Part shown: positions 27,366 to 36,553 of the stretch, piece after piece
Numbering within the stretch: position 1 is the first letter of the stretch
How the letters are laid out: every line of letters begins with the position of its first letter
NCBI RefSeq assembly: GCF_040939785.1
Contig: NZ_CP162553.1
Coordinates: 6,095,001-6,159,000 of the forward strand
Source: Bradyrhizobium lupini
Lineage (GTDB): Bacteria > Pseudomonadota > Alphaproteobacteria > Rhizobiales > Xanthobacteraceae
Length of the DNA stretch: 64,000 nucleotides
Direction: 5' to 3'
Translations under genes and position numbers: made by a program
Notes under the pieces: model-generated
The model's input: only the letters and a program-made list of their open reading frames with translations
Databases searched by the model: none
What the model was told of the DNA's origin: nothing

Positions 27366-29552
27366 TCAGCTGGCGCGGAGGGCCGCCAACACTTTGGGCG
27401 GCGTGAACGGCACCGAGCGCAGGCGTACGCCAGTAGCTTCGAACACGGCCCCGGCAATGGCCGAAGGGACGACGGCGCAGGTAGGCTCCCCGCCGCCCCA
27501 GGGGACCTCTTGCGGGCGATCGATCAGATCGATCACGACCTCTGGGATCTCAGGGAAGGTCAGAATAGGATAGCTGGCCCAATCAAGGCTGGTGACCATG
27601 GAGCGATCGAAGGTCACTTCCTCCTTCAGGATTCGGCTCACGGTTTGGACAACGCAGCCCTCGATCTGATTGCGCAGTCCGTCAGGGTTGATGATCTGGC
27701 CGCAATCATGCGCCACGTAGAAGCGTTTCACCGCAACGGCGCCAGACTTGCGGTTGATTTCCACATCGGCGACGGCGCCGACATAGGTGCGCATCAGCTC
27801 GTATTTCACATAGGCAAGCCCGCGTCCCGTGACGACCTCGGCATTGCGATCCGGTTTTCGTCGCTCACGCCATTTGCTGAGCTTAGCCAGTCGCTCCAGC
27901 AGTTCCTTGCCGCGCGCGTCCGCGAGATGTTGAAGCCGAATGTCAAGTGGATCCGCGCCAACGCTCGCCGCAATCTCGTCAAGGAAGGATTCGTTGGCAA
28001 AGGTATTTTGCAGGCGCCCGGGCGAGCGGATCCAGGCAGGTCGCAGGGGTGTCGACTGCAATCGGTGGGCGGTGGTCGTGACGTTTGGAATGTCATACGG
28101 AATCGAGAGATCGTTGAGCACGCCGCCAGGGCTGAGCTTGCCGAGACTGTTGAGCCCGGCAAGGTCAGCGCCGGTGAGCGGCACAAAGGTCGCCGATCCG
28201 TCAGGCACGAACAGTTCGGATTCCCACGCCGCCAGATTTCCCTGCGGATCGACCCCGGCTCGCATGTCGAGTAGTGTCGGCGGTCCCTTGGGATCCCAGC
28301 CGTGCTCGTCCGCGCGCATCCATTGCACCCTGACCGGCGTGCCGACCGCACGCGCCAGCAGCGCCGCGTCGGCCGCGGCGTCCTCGTGCCCATTGCGGCC
28401 ATAGCAGCCCGCGCCCTCGACATAGACGCAGCGAACGTCCGCGTCGGATAATGCCAGCATCGCAGCCAGTTGCTTGCGCAAATCGTGTGTCGCCTGCGAG
28501 GCGGTCCAGCAGGTGAGCTTGCCATCGGTAAAGGTCGCCACGGCACAGGACGGGCCGATCGAGCCGTGGGTGTGGATCGCGAAATCATAGGTCGACCGAA
28601 GCTTGCGTGGCACGGCACCAAGGACCGCACGCGAGCTGCCGAGGCGGCTGGTGACCTCGTCATGCACGACACGCGTATTGCGTACGTGCTCCCAGATCTT
28701 GCTCTGGTCCGGGAGGTCACTCCAGCTCGACCAGGTCACCTTCAGCTGTTGCGCGGCCTTGATTGCGCTCCATTCGCTTTTGGCGACGACGCCAAGAAAG
28801 TTGCTGATGCGGACGATCTTCATAATTCCAGGTATGTCGGCGATTGAAGACTCGTCATAGGAGACGAGTGTCGCACCGAACCCCGATGGACGCACCACTC
28901 GGCCGTGCAGCATCCCGGGGATTGTGAAATCCTGCACGAAAGTGAAGCGGCCATCCACCTTGTCCGGAATATCCAGGCGGCGCACCGGCTTGCCGACGAC
29001 GGTGTAATCGCCAGGCGCCTTCTGCGGCGCGTCCTTTTCGATGTCGAGAGCAAGGCTCGTCGGTTCAACGAGACTCCCAATCGGCAGCCGTTCGCCGCCT
29101 GCGGCAGTGACGACACCGTTTCGGATCGAAAGCGTGGAAATGTCGCGATCCATCTGCGCGGCCGCGCGGCGCAGGAGGGCTCGACGCGCCGTGGCCGCAG
29201 CGCGGCGCAGCTGCATGCCGCCGTTCTGAATCGAAAAGCTTCCGCTGGTCGTGCCCTGGTCCGGCGTGAGCGCGGTGTCGCCTTCGATGAGCGTGATCTG
29301 ATTGATGGAGACGTCAAGCTCCTCCGCGACGATCTGGGTCAATGCGGTCCGCACGCCGGTGCCGAGATCGACCTTTCCGGAATAGACCGTCACTGTTCCG
29401 TCGTGTGCGACAGCAAGGAAGCCGTCGACCCGATCGGTCGACAGGGATCTTCCGGCGGCGGGCGTAGCGGCGCGTGCCATCGGTAGGCTGAAGGCCACAA
29501 TGAGCGCGCCACCTGCCTGCAACAGCTTGCGCCGATTGATCATCTCGTCCAT
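27366..29552 (-). CDS. molybdopterin-binding hydroxylase large subunit (isoquinoline 1-oxidoreductase beta / aldehyde oxidase type)
   Basis: The ATG at 29552 with AAGGAGA gives 728 aa. A Tat signal (MINRRKLLQAGGALIVAFSL) directs it to the periplasm. The body is the xanthine-dehydrogenase-family molybdenum subunit: GKVDLGTGVRTALTQIVAEE, TTSGSFSIQNGGMQLRRAA, GAGCYGRNGHEDAAADAALL, and near the C-terminus VPWGGGEPTCAVVPSAIAGA with the likely catalytic Glu. It oxidises an aromatic N-heterocycle or aldehyde, adding oxygen from water; the substrate is unknown. The [2Fe-2S] subunit lies 11 bp upstream. The FAD subunit is absent, as in iorAB-type enzymes. Confidence 0.9.
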   Translation of the reverse strand: MDEMINRRKLLQAGGALIVAFSLPMARAATPAAGRSLSTDRVDGFLAVAHDGTVTVYSGKVDLGTGVRTALTQIVAEELDVSINQITLIEGDTALTPDQGTTSGSFSIQNGGMQLRRAAATARRALLRRAAAQMDRDISTLSIRNGVVTAAGGERLPIGSLVEPTSLALDIEKDAPQKAPGDYTVVGKPVRRLDIPDKVDGRFTFVQDFTIPGMLHGRVVRPSGFGATLVSYDESSIADIPGIMKIVRISNFLGVVAKSEWSAIKAAQQLKVTWSSWSDLPDQSKIWEHVRNTRVVHDEVTSRLGSSRAVLGAVPRKLRSTYDFAIHTHGSIGPSCAVATFTDGKLTCWTASQATHDLRKQLAAMLALSDADVRCVYVEGAGCYGRNGHEDAAADAALLARAVGTPVRVQWMRADEHGWDPKGPPTLLDMRAGVDPQGNLAAWESELFVPDGSATFVPLTGADLAGLNSLGKLSPGGVLNDLSIPYDIPNVTTTAHRLQSTPLRPAWIRSPGRLQNTFANESFLDEIAASVGADPLDIRLQHLADARGKELLERLAKLSKWRERRKPDRNAEVVTGRGLAYVKYELMRTYVGAVADVEINRKSGAVAVKRFYVAHDCGQIINPDGLRNQIEGCVVQTVSRILKEEVTFDRSMVTSLDWASYPILTFPEIPEVVIDLIDRPQEVPWGGGEPTCAVVPSAIAGAVFEATGVRLRSVPFTPPKVLAALRAS

Positions 29553-29563
29553 GGCGTGTCTCC

Positions 29564-30025
29564 TTACGAGCTTGCCGCAGCGCGCATGACCGCGCGCAGA
29601 ATCCGCAGATGCGTTCCGCAACGGCAAAGATTGCTCGCCAGTTCTGTCTTGATGTCTTGCTCGCTCGGTTTCGGATTGCGCGCCAAAAGGTCCGCCGACT
29701 GCATGATCATGCCGTTGATGCAGTAGCCGCACTGGACTGCCTGCTCTTCGATGAACGCGCTTTGCAGCGGATGGGGATTGCTGGCCGTGCCGAGGCCTTC
29801 GAGCGTCACGATGCGGCCGGACACTGCGGACAGCGGTGTAACGCAGGACCGAACTGCCGTTCCATCGACGTGGACGGTGCAGGCGCCGCATTGGCCGAGG
29901 CCGCAACCGAAGCGCGGTCCATGCAGACCAAGCTCATTTCTCAACACGTAAAGCAGGGGAGTATCAGGATCGTCGACGGTTATTGAAGCGACTTTACCGT
30001 TCACGTTCAAGGAAGTCGTTGCCAT
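29564..30025 (-). CDS. [2Fe-2S] subunit of the molybdenum hydroxylase (isoquinoline 1-oxidoreductase alpha type)
   Basis: The start MATTSLNVNGKVASITVDDP at 30025 gives 153 aa. Two iron-sulfur clusters are encoded: a plant-type one with GCGLGQCGACTVHVDG plus a downstream Cys (VRSCVTPL), and a C-terminal four-helix one with QCGYCINGMIMQ and NLCRCGTHLRI. It carries electrons from the molybdenum subunit to a cytochrome or other acceptor. It has no signal peptide and is probably exported bound to its Tat-bearing partner. Confidence 0.92.
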   Translation of the reverse strand: MATTSLNVNGKVASITVDDPDTPLLYVLRNELGLHGPRFGCGLGQCGACTVHVDGTAVRSCVTPLSAVSGRIVTLEGLGTASNPHPLQSAFIEEQAVQCGYCINGMIMQSADLLARNPKPSEQDIKTELASNLCRCGTHLRILRAVMRAAASS

Positions 30026-30243
30026 CGTACAATTCCTGCCTTGCGCTCCGATCGCCAAGCCTCTTGCCGGGTTGGAGCGCGATGACGCCGCGATGAAAGA
30101 GCCGTAAGTGCCGTGCACCGAGCGGGTTAATGACAGGAGCGAAGTAGGGAGGTGGCGCACTCGCCCCAAGCAAAAACTTTAAGCATCAATTTGAATTGAG
30201 CGCTCGGTAGCTCTGCGTCCGACTGGAGCCCCGCTCATCAAAC

Positions 30244-30259
30244 CTAAATCCAAATTTAG
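30244..30259. promoter_or_regulatory. CTAAAT-type palindrome between the hydroxylase pair and DUF305
   Basis: CTAAATCCAAATTTAG is identical to the site at 18681-18696. It is placed 96-111 bp before the DUF305 gene and about 220 bp before the hydroxylase operon. No second copy was seen at 20 bp. Confidence 0.5.
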
Positions 30260-30354
30260 TTGAATGCGCCATCTGGTGCGCCGACTTCGAGAAATCGAGA
30301 GCCTGGCATTTCATCAGTCCGGCTGGGCAACGGGTCATCCCTTTGGAGGTCAAC

Positions 30355-30816
30355 ATGGCACTTTCCTCGCGCACAATCTTGCTCTGCACGATGCTGCTAA
30401 CGGCTGCAGCTTCGCCTTCGTGGGCACAGAATTCAACAAGCGCGAACCCTGGCACAGGCAGCGCCGGTCGCAGCGAGCAGCAATTCATGGTCGACAATGA
30501 CCTGGCGATGAGTGACATGACCAGAGCGATGCTTGTCAAACCAACTGGTGACGTGGACCGTGACTTTGCTGCAATGATGATTCCTCACCATCAAGGCGCG
30601 ATTGATATGGCGCGCGCCGAGCTGAAATACGGTCACAACGAAGACCTTCGGCGGCTGGCGCAGAACATCATCGCGCAACAGCAGCAGGAGATATCAATCA
30701 TGCGCCGCGCCACCGGGGAAGCTTCGCAGGCAAGCGACAAGCCGTTGCCGCCATCGAGGCCAAAGCCCGATGCTGCGAATCGTCCAACCGCAATGAACGC
30801 GATGCACATGAAGTGA
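30355..30816 (+). CDS. DUF305 family secreted protein
   Basis: The start MALSSRTILLCTMLLTAAAS at 30355 with GGAGG gives 153 aa. After the signal peptide (cut after SWA) comes a four-helix-like DUF305 domain with the hallmark DFAAMMIPHHQGAIDMARAE and AQNIIAQQQQEISIMRR. The family is related to ferritin-like helical bundles and some members are periplasmic copper-binding proteins; the His pair and Met residues fit. The C-terminal MNAMHMK adds possible metal ligands. Divergent from the hydroxylase pair. Confidence 0.85.
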   Translation: MALSSRTILLCTMLLTAAASPSWAQNSTSANPGTGSAGRSEQQFMVDNDLAMSDMTRAMLVKPTGDVDRDFAAMMIPHHQGAIDMARAELKYGHNEDLRRLAQNIIAQQQQEISIMRRATGEASQASDKPLPPSRPKPDAANRPTAMNAMHMK

Positions 30817-30931
30817 ATTCGAGCAAATCCCGCTGTGGAGCAAAGGCGAGCAGCCTGCACAACGCGCCACTGAAGGAGATCGCCGGATCGGTAACCAAGA
30901 GAAATGACGGCTAAGCTAAAGGAGCTTTGCG

Positions 30932-32002
30932 ATGAGCGAGAATACTCGCGATGAATTCCAACCTAACGGCAATGGTGTTCGACGGCGCGCGGTGCTGGTC
31001 GGCGCGGGGCTGGCAGCAACCGGGTTGGCGCTATCAGGCGGCGTTGCAGCAGCTGAGCCAGTAAAGCATGCATCGGTAGCCGAGCCGGTCAGCGGGCCCT
31101 ATCCGAAACCTCCTGCCGGAAGAACCGCCGGGCCGATCCTGCCAGGGCGCGGCTCGGCGCTGGTCGGCAAGATCGCGGTGGTGACCGGTGCGGCCCGCGG
31201 AATTGGCCGTGCGATTGCCATCGAATTCGCTGCCAACGGTGCTGATATCGTTGCCCTCGACATTGCAGGACCGGTCAGCCCCACTGCCGATGCAATTCCG
31301 GCCACGGAGGCTCAACTCGCCGGGACAGTATCGGAGATCGAGAAATATGGCCGGCGCGCCACCGCAGTCAAAGCGGACATTCGTGACATGAAGGCTTTGC
31401 GAGCAGTTGCCGAGAAAGTGGAGCGTGAACACGGAAAGATCGACATCGTTGTCGCCAATGCCGCCATTCAGGGGTGGAAACCGCTGATGGAAATGGACGA
31501 CATGGACTGGCGCGACCAGATCGAGAATAATCTCAATGGGACTGCGAATACCGTTCGCGCCTTTGGACCCAAGCTGGTCGCCCGCAATCAGGGTCGCATC
31601 ATTCTGCTCTCTTCGATGCAAGGCAGAATGGGCACGATGGATGGGGCAAGCTATTCCGCGTCAAAATGGGGCATCTTGGGGCTGATGAAATCGGCGGCCC
31701 TGGAGCTCGGTCGGCACAACGTCACCGTCAATGCAATCTTGCCGGGACTGGTCGGCACGCCTTTGACCTACAATGAGCAGCGGTTCCGGGCGGCAATGGC
31801 ACAATCTAACCGCCAACCCCCGGCGCACCCGACCGCGCAGGAAACCTGGGACGCTCGCGCTCCGACTGTGCCGCTTCAGGTGGGATGGCTGCAGCCCGAA
31901 GACATCTCGCCGGTAGCGGTCTTCCTGGCATCCGACGCCGCTGCGCTGGTAACCGGCAGCGAATTTGCAGTTACCGGTGGAGACGCGGCCAAGGTCAGCT
32001 GA
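30932..32002 (+). CDS. Tat-exported short-chain dehydrogenase/reductase
   Basis: The start has AAAGGAGCTTTGCG before ATG; the protein is 356 aa. The N-terminus has an RRR motif and hydrophobic core (VRRRAVLVGAGLAATGLALS), a likely Tat signal. Then a classical SDR: VVTGAARGIGRAIAIEFAAN (cofactor loop), VVANAAIQGW (NNAG-like), catalytic Ser in LLSSMQGR and YSASKWG. The 30-residue insert after GADIVALDIAGP is typical of mycofactocin-type SDRs. Tat export of a folded, cofactor-loaded SDR would place the reaction in the periplasm. The substrate is unknown. Confidence 0.85.
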   Translation: MSENTRDEFQPNGNGVRRRAVLVGAGLAATGLALSGGVAAAEPVKHASVAEPVSGPYPKPPAGRTAGPILPGRGSALVGKIAVVTGAARGIGRAIAIEFAANGADIVALDIAGPVSPTADAIPATEAQLAGTVSEIEKYGRRATAVKADIRDMKALRAVAEKVEREHGKIDIVVANAAIQGWKPLMEMDDMDWRDQIENNLNGTANTVRAFGPKLVARNQGRIILLSSMQGRMGTMDGASYSASKWGILGLMKSAALELGRHNVTVNAILPGLVGTPLTYNEQRFRAAMAQSNRQPPAHPTAQETWDARAPTVPLQVGWLQPEDISPVAVFLASDAAALVTGSEFAVTGGDAAKVS

Positions 32003-32226
32003 TCGACACGCGCGAATACGCGTGCTGCTCGTGTGGTCGGGCGGCACGTGCCGAAGCGCTCCACAGTCTTCTGCACATCACCCGAATCTGTAGCGCGGTC
32101 GCGGTGGCGCGAAACAACTGCCAACGTGCACGTGCACATCAGCGCGTTTTCATTCGCCACCGAAAGCGGGGATGCGCATCGAGCGCAGCAAATGCCGCTT
32201 CAACGCGTCCCAAGCTATGAAGGAAA

Positions 32227-32252
32227 GTTTAGTCACCTTAAGGTCTATTTAA
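32227..32252 (+). promoter_or_regulatory. CTAAAT-type half-site pair upstream of the citrate-lyase cluster
   Basis: GTTTAG (32227-32232) and ATTTAA (32247-32252) are right-hand half-sites exactly 20 bp apart, 101-126 bp before the first gene. The left arms are not conserved, so this is a weak match. The rest of 32003-32352 holds nothing recognised. Confidence 0.25.
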
Positions 32253-32352
32253 TGGTGCCGCCACGCGGTCTGCTTACCTCCGTTGCATCAATAATCGAGT
32301 GAAGTCTCCCCGCGGGAGAGTTGCTCATCCTGGCGACGAAAGGCGGACGATA

Positions 32353-33294
32353 ATGGCGAACATCGATGAAGTGAATTCCGGCTCCCGCATTGAAATACAG
32401 TCGGGGAATGGCGCCCGCCGGCCGACTGTTTCGCTCCGCAGCCGCCTTCGTGCATGCCGAAGTTTCCTGCTCACGCCAGGCTCCAGGCCCGAGCGTTTTG
32501 CCAGCACCCGGGCGTTCGGGGGCGATGCTATCATCGTCGATCTCGAGTCGACCGTCGCTCCTGACGACAAGCGCCACGCGCAAGACGCGGCGCTGGCCTT
32601 CTTTCGTGAACCGCCTGCAGCCGATTTCATGCGCATCCTTCGCGTCAACAGTCCGCGCTCTGCGATCGGGCTGCGTGACCTGCTGGCCCTGCTCGAAGCC
32701 GGCAGCCAGCCCGATGCAGTCATACTTCCCAAGTGTCAATCGGCGGACGAAATCCGTGTCGTGGTCGATATCCTGGATGGCTCCACGATCGGCATCATCC
32801 CCATGGTCGAACTCGCCCGGGCGGTGTTCGTTGCCGAGCTTATGGCCGATGCCCATGAGCGTGTTTGCGGCCTGTTCTTGGGTGGCGGCGATCTCGCTGC
32901 CGACCTCGGCGTGGAAGGCACATGGGAAAACCTGCTGTATGCGCGATCCAAGTTCGTGGCGGCGGCGGCCAGCACCGGCCTTGCTGCTATCGACGTGCCC
33001 TACTTCAAAGCGGACGAGGCCGGGCTCAGACAGGAAGCGATGGCGAGCCGCAAACTCGGCATGACAGGAAAGGCAGCACTTCACGCCGAGCAACTCGCCG
33101 TCATTAACACCGTCTTCACGCCCTCGCCGGACGCCGTGAGCCACGCACGTTCTGTCGTCGCTGCCTGCGATACCGCCGGCCGTAGCGCGCCGGTTCTAGC
33201 CGGCCATGTCTTGGAGCCGGCAATGTTGCGCGAAGCCGAGCGCATCCTGGCGATCGCGAGGAAGTCGCATAGCGTCTTGCAGAAACCTCACTGA
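32353..33294 (+). CDS. CitE-like HpcH/HpaI aldolase/lyase family protein
   Basis: The start MANIDEVNSGSRIEIQSGNG at 32353, with AGGCGGA upstream, gives 313 aa; upstream in-frame codons look non-coding. The TIM-barrel CitE fold shows in RSFLLTPGSRPERFASTRAF, DAIIVDLESTVAPDDKRHAQ (metal-binding acidic residue), MRILRVNSPRSAIGLRDL, and LPKCQSADEIRVVVDILDG. It is diverged from the true CitE at 35676 and may cleave a different 2-hydroxyacyl-CoA such as citramalyl- or malyl-CoA. It is first in the citrate-lyase cluster. Confidence 0.8.
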   Translation: MANIDEVNSGSRIEIQSGNGARRPTVSLRSRLRACRSFLLTPGSRPERFASTRAFGGDAIIVDLESTVAPDDKRHAQDAALAFFREPPAADFMRILRVNSPRSAIGLRDLLALLEAGSQPDAVILPKCQSADEIRVVVDILDGSTIGIIPMVELARAVFVAELMADAHERVCGLFLGGGDLAADLGVEGTWENLLYARSKFVAAAASTGLAAIDVPYFKADEAGLRQEAMASRKLGMTGKAALHAEQLAVINTVFTPSPDAVSHARSVVAACDTAGRSAPVLAGHVLEPAMLREAERILAIARKSHSVLQKPH

Positions 33295-33370
33295 GGTAGT
33301 TCGCGAGATCACGCCGAGAATACGCCGCGCAAGACGAATCCGACTTCAATCCGACTGGCGACATGAACCC

Positions 33371-34318
33371 ATGCTCAACACCATCGCAACGACTCTCGTG
33401 CCGGTCGCGTTCGTCATTTATCTCGGCTATCGCGCCGGAAGCCATGACGCCTTTGCGCGGACGGACCGAGCCCTGCTGACCCGGCTGGTTCTCACTTGGC
33501 TTTTGCCCCCATTGCTGCTTGCCGGAATTCTGCAGACGCCGCGCGCGGATCTGACCAACTACAGAATACCGCTGCTCTTCGTGGTGGGGCTTATGGTCCC
33601 ATATCTCACGGTGCTACTCGGCTGCCGTTTCGTGCTGCGCTACGACCTGCGAACCTCCACGCTGAGAGCGAGCCTGCTCGCCTTCCCAGACATGGTGTTC
33701 ATGGGAATTCCGATCCTCGGACAGTTGTTTGGACCCTCGAGCCTGTATCCTATTCTCATTGCCAATCTTGTCCCGTCCCTTCTCATTCTTCCCCTTACGA
33801 CTGTGTTGCTCGAGGTTGGCTCGGAAAGGCAACAACGCGCCGGACCGCGAGCGTTCTTCAAAACGGTCACCAAGGCATTACGCGAACCACGGGTCTGGGT
33901 GCCATTCATCGGCATTGTCCTCGTGCTTCTCGATCTGCGTATACCCGAATTCGTCATCAGCTCGTTGAATCTCGTCGGCAGCGCGACCACCGGGATTTCC
34001 CTGTTCGTCGCCGGTCTCATCATTGCCGAGGAAAGGGTTGAGCTGACGAGGGCGGTGGCCGTCGACGTTCTTATCAAGAATCTGGTGCATCCCGCCGCGA
34101 TGCTGGCCGCCGTATTGGCCTTCGGAGTGAATGGCGTGCTCGCGCGGGAGGCTATCCTCCTGGCGGCGCTTCCTTCCGCCGTTATCACGACCATGTTTGC
34201 GGAACAGCACGGCATTCTTGAGTCCGAGTCCTCGACCACAATCCTCGCGACGCGGGTGCTCGCCTTCGCCACTATCCCGATCATGATCGCGGCAACGCAT
34301 CATCTGGCGGACGTCTGA
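33371..34318 (+). CDS. AEC family transporter (MdcF / auxin efflux carrier type)
   Basis: The start MLNTIATTLVPVAFVIYLGY at 33371 gives 315 aa; a longer frame to 33206 overlaps the previous gene. About ten membrane helices in two five-helix halves, with AFPDMVFMGIPILGQLFGPS and ILPLTTVLLEVG in the first half, typical of MdcF-like malonate/dicarboxylate carriers. It sits between the CitE-like gene and citC and probably brings in the acid cleaved by the pathway. This would replace the CitS or CitT carriers of enteric clusters. Confidence 0.85.
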   Translation: MLNTIATTLVPVAFVIYLGYRAGSHDAFARTDRALLTRLVLTWLLPPLLLAGILQTPRADLTNYRIPLLFVVGLMVPYLTVLLGCRFVLRYDLRTSTLRASLLAFPDMVFMGIPILGQLFGPSSLYPILIANLVPSLLILPLTTVLLEVGSERQQRAGPRAFFKTVTKALREPRVWVPFIGIVLVLLDLRIPEFVISSLNLVGSATTGISLFVAGLIIAEERVELTRAVAVDVLIKNLVHPAAMLAAVLAFGVNGVLAREAILLAALPSAVITTMFAEQHGILESESSTTILATRVLAFATIPIMIAATHHLADV

Positions 34319-34331
34319 AAACAGGTGCGCC

Positions 34332-35386
34332 ATGATTGTAGTTGATGAGTTCGCCACGATCCGTCCGGATGACGCCTCCGACGAAATGGTCGAAGTCAGA
34401 AGCTTGCTGGCTGCCAATCATCTCGGGCTGGATAGCCAGGTCGAGGCATTCGTTGTGTGCCGCCGTGACGGAAGGATCGTCGCGTGCGCCGGCCTCGATC
34501 ACAACGTCATCAAGTGCGTCGCCGTGGCAGATGAGTTTCGCGGTGAGTCGCTCAGCCTGCGCCTCGGCAGCGAGACGGTCAAACTGGCGGCCGAGTGCGG
34601 CCAGTTTCATCTGTTCTTGTACTCGCCCCCGCATAACCTGCCGTTTTTTCGCGGTTGGGGTTTCTATCCGTTGGTTGAGGTTCCCCAACTCGTGGTTCTG
34701 ATGGAGAACAGCCCGATCGCGATCCAGGCCTACTGCGACAGGCTGCGTCAACAGCGCCGGCCGGGACGCAAGATCGGCGGCATTGTCCTGAATGCGAATC
34801 CTTTTACGCTCGGCCACCAATACTTGGTGGAGCGGGCCGCTCACGTCTGCGATTGGCTCCATGTATTCGTGGTCAGGGAAGACGCGTCGTTGTTCTCGTA
34901 CGCCGATCGCTTTCGGCTCGTGGAGGCAGGCGTAAAGCATCTCGAAAGAGTCAGCCTGCATCCAGGCTCCGAGTACATCATTTCGCGCGCGACATTTCCT
35001 GGCTATTTTCTGAAAGATCAGGCGCTTGTCGATCATAGCTGGGCCGCAATCGATCTGCTGCTGTTTCGCGAATACATCGCGCCGGCGCTGGGCATCAGCC
35101 ATCGCTATGTGGGTACAGAGCCGCTCGACACCGTTACCGAGAAATACAACGCCGACATGAAGCATTGGCTGCAGTATGCAGCCTCCTCGGCCGCTTCAGT
35201 CACGGTGATCGAAATACCCCGGGCCTCCGTCCGCGATGTCCCCATTTCCGCATCCCAGGTCAGGCGATTGTTGGCGCGGGGGAGTTCCCCGCCATGCAGG
35301 ACCTGGTCCCCGCACCGACTTTGCAATTTCTTGAGCGGACATTTTCCGCATCCCGCAACGTCACTAAGGAGACCGAAAGACAATGA
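34332..35386 (+). CDS. citC: [citrate (pro-3S)-lyase] ligase (apparent frameshift)
   Basis: An N-terminal GNAT-like part (VVCRRDGRIVACAGLDHNVI) is followed by a nucleotidyltransferase domain: GGIVLNANPFTLGHQYLVER contains the ATP-binding NPFTLGH, and ISASQVRRLLA is the ISxSxVR motif. CitC acetylates the lyase's prosthetic group, switching the enzyme on. A missing base at about 35274-35280 sends the frame to a long false tail (to 35543); the correct frame continues GEFPAMQDLVPAPTLQFLER to a stop at 35386 that overlaps citD. Restored length is 351 aa, normal for the family. Confidence 0.88.
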
Positions 35387-35679
35387 AAATCGTCAAGGAA
35401 GCTATTTCCGGCACTCTGGAATCCGGCGACGTGCTGGTCAGGGTTGCTCCAAGCGAAAACGGCACGCGCGATATCGTGCTCAGGAGCGAGGTAATCAAGC
35501 AATTCGGCAAGCAGATCAGGCTTGTCGTCGCCGACACGCTTGACAAACTTTCGGTCAGCGCTGGCTCTATCGTCATCGAGGACAAGGGCGCACTTGACTG
35601 CGTGATCCGGGCGCGTGTCCAGGCGGCGGCGTTGCGCGGCTGCAGCGTGGAAGAGCTGGACTGGCGGAGGCTCGCATGA
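35383..35679 (+). CDS. citD: citrate lyase acyl carrier protein (gamma subunit)
   Basis: The 98-aa protein [20 protein letters not shown] contains the Ser in ESGD (residue 14) that carries the 2'-(5''-triphosphoribosyl)-3'-dephospho-CoA group. The length and fold signature ([20 protein letters not shown]) match CitD. It overlaps citC and citE by ATGA at both ends, so the three are tightly coupled. Confidence 0.95.
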   Translation: MKIVKEAISGTLESGDVLVRVAPSENGTRDIVLRSEVIKQFGKQIRLVVADTLDKLSVSAGSIVIEDKGALDCVIRARVQAAALRGCSVEELDWRRLA

Positions 35680-36539
35680 AGCTGCGCCGCAGTATGCTCT
35701 TCGTCCCCGGTGACAACGCCGCAATGCTGAGCACATCCTTTGTCTACAGGCCGGATTCGATCATGTTCGACCTGGAGGACGCCGTGTCGCCACGCGAGAA
35801 GGACTCGGCGCGGCTTTTGGTGTTTCAGGCGCTGCAGCATCCAGCTTATCGCGACATCGAGACTGTCGTGCGGGTCAATTCGCTCGAGACCGGGTTCGGA
35901 CTGAAGGATCTGGAGGTCGCCGTTAGGGGCGGGGCCGACGTGGTGCGTCTCCCCAAGACGGAGAACGCTCAGGCGATTGGTGAACTCGAAGCGCACGTGG
36001 TGCGGATTGAGCAGGCGTGCGGCCGCGCGGTCGGCGATACCAAGATCATGGCCGCAATCGAGTCGGCGAGCGGTGTAGTCAATGCTGTGTCGATCGCGAC
36101 GGCATCGCCTCGCATGATCGCAATCGCAGCGGGCTTCGATTACCTCGTCGACATGCACACCAAGCGCAGCAACGGGTGGCAGCCTGAGTTGTTCTACGCC
36201 CGAGCCGCGGTGCTCCATGCCGCCCGCGCTGCGCGGATCGATGCCTTCGATGTGGTCTACGGCAACGTCAGCGATGACGATGGCTTCCTCCGCGAGGTCA
36301 GGATCGCGAAGCGGCTCGGGTTCAACGGCAAGTCGCTGATCCACCCTAAGCAGGTCGAGCTTCTGCACAAGGCCTATGCGCCGACTACAGACGAAGTGAG
36401 CCGTGCGAAACGCGTCATCGCGGCGGCGGACGAGGCCCACCGAAAAGGGCTTGGGGTCGTTTCGCTGGACGGCAAGATGATCGATCCGCCCGTCATCGAA
36501 GAGGCCGAGATGACCTTGCAGCTTGCCGATGCATCCTGA
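35676..36539 (+). CDS. citE: citrate lyase beta subunit (citryl-CoA lyase)
   Basis: The 287-aa TIM barrel begins [20 protein letters not shown]. Hallmarks are [20 protein letters not shown] (metal-binding ED), [40 protein letters not shown] and [20 protein letters not shown]. CitE cleaves the citryl thioester carried on CitD to oxaloacetate and acetyl-thioester. It is intact and overlaps citD; citF follows after 14 bp. Confidence 0.95.
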   Translation: MKLRRSMLFVPGDNAAMLSTSFVYRPDSIMFDLEDAVSPREKDSARLLVFQALQHPAYRDIETVVRVNSLETGFGLKDLEVAVRGGADVVRLPKTENAQAIGELEAHVVRIEQACGRAVGDTKIMAAIESASGVVNAVSIATASPRMIAIAAGFDYLVDMHTKRSNGWQPELFYARAAVLHAARAARIDAFDVVYGNVSDDDGFLREVRIAKRLGFNGKSLIHPKQVELLHKAYAPTTDEVSRAKRVIAAADEAHRKGLGVVSLDGKMIDPPVIEEAEMTLQLADAS

Positions 36540-36553
36540 AGGAAACCACGATC

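Noticed and set aside
33206..33370. Upstream extension of the AEC transporter
   Set aside because: It overlaps the end of the CitE-like gene and reads as Arg/Ser-rich noise before the first membrane helix.
35387..35543. C-terminal extension of citC past its family length
   Set aside because: It is the wrong frame after a lost base; the proper frame ends at 35386 overlapping citD.
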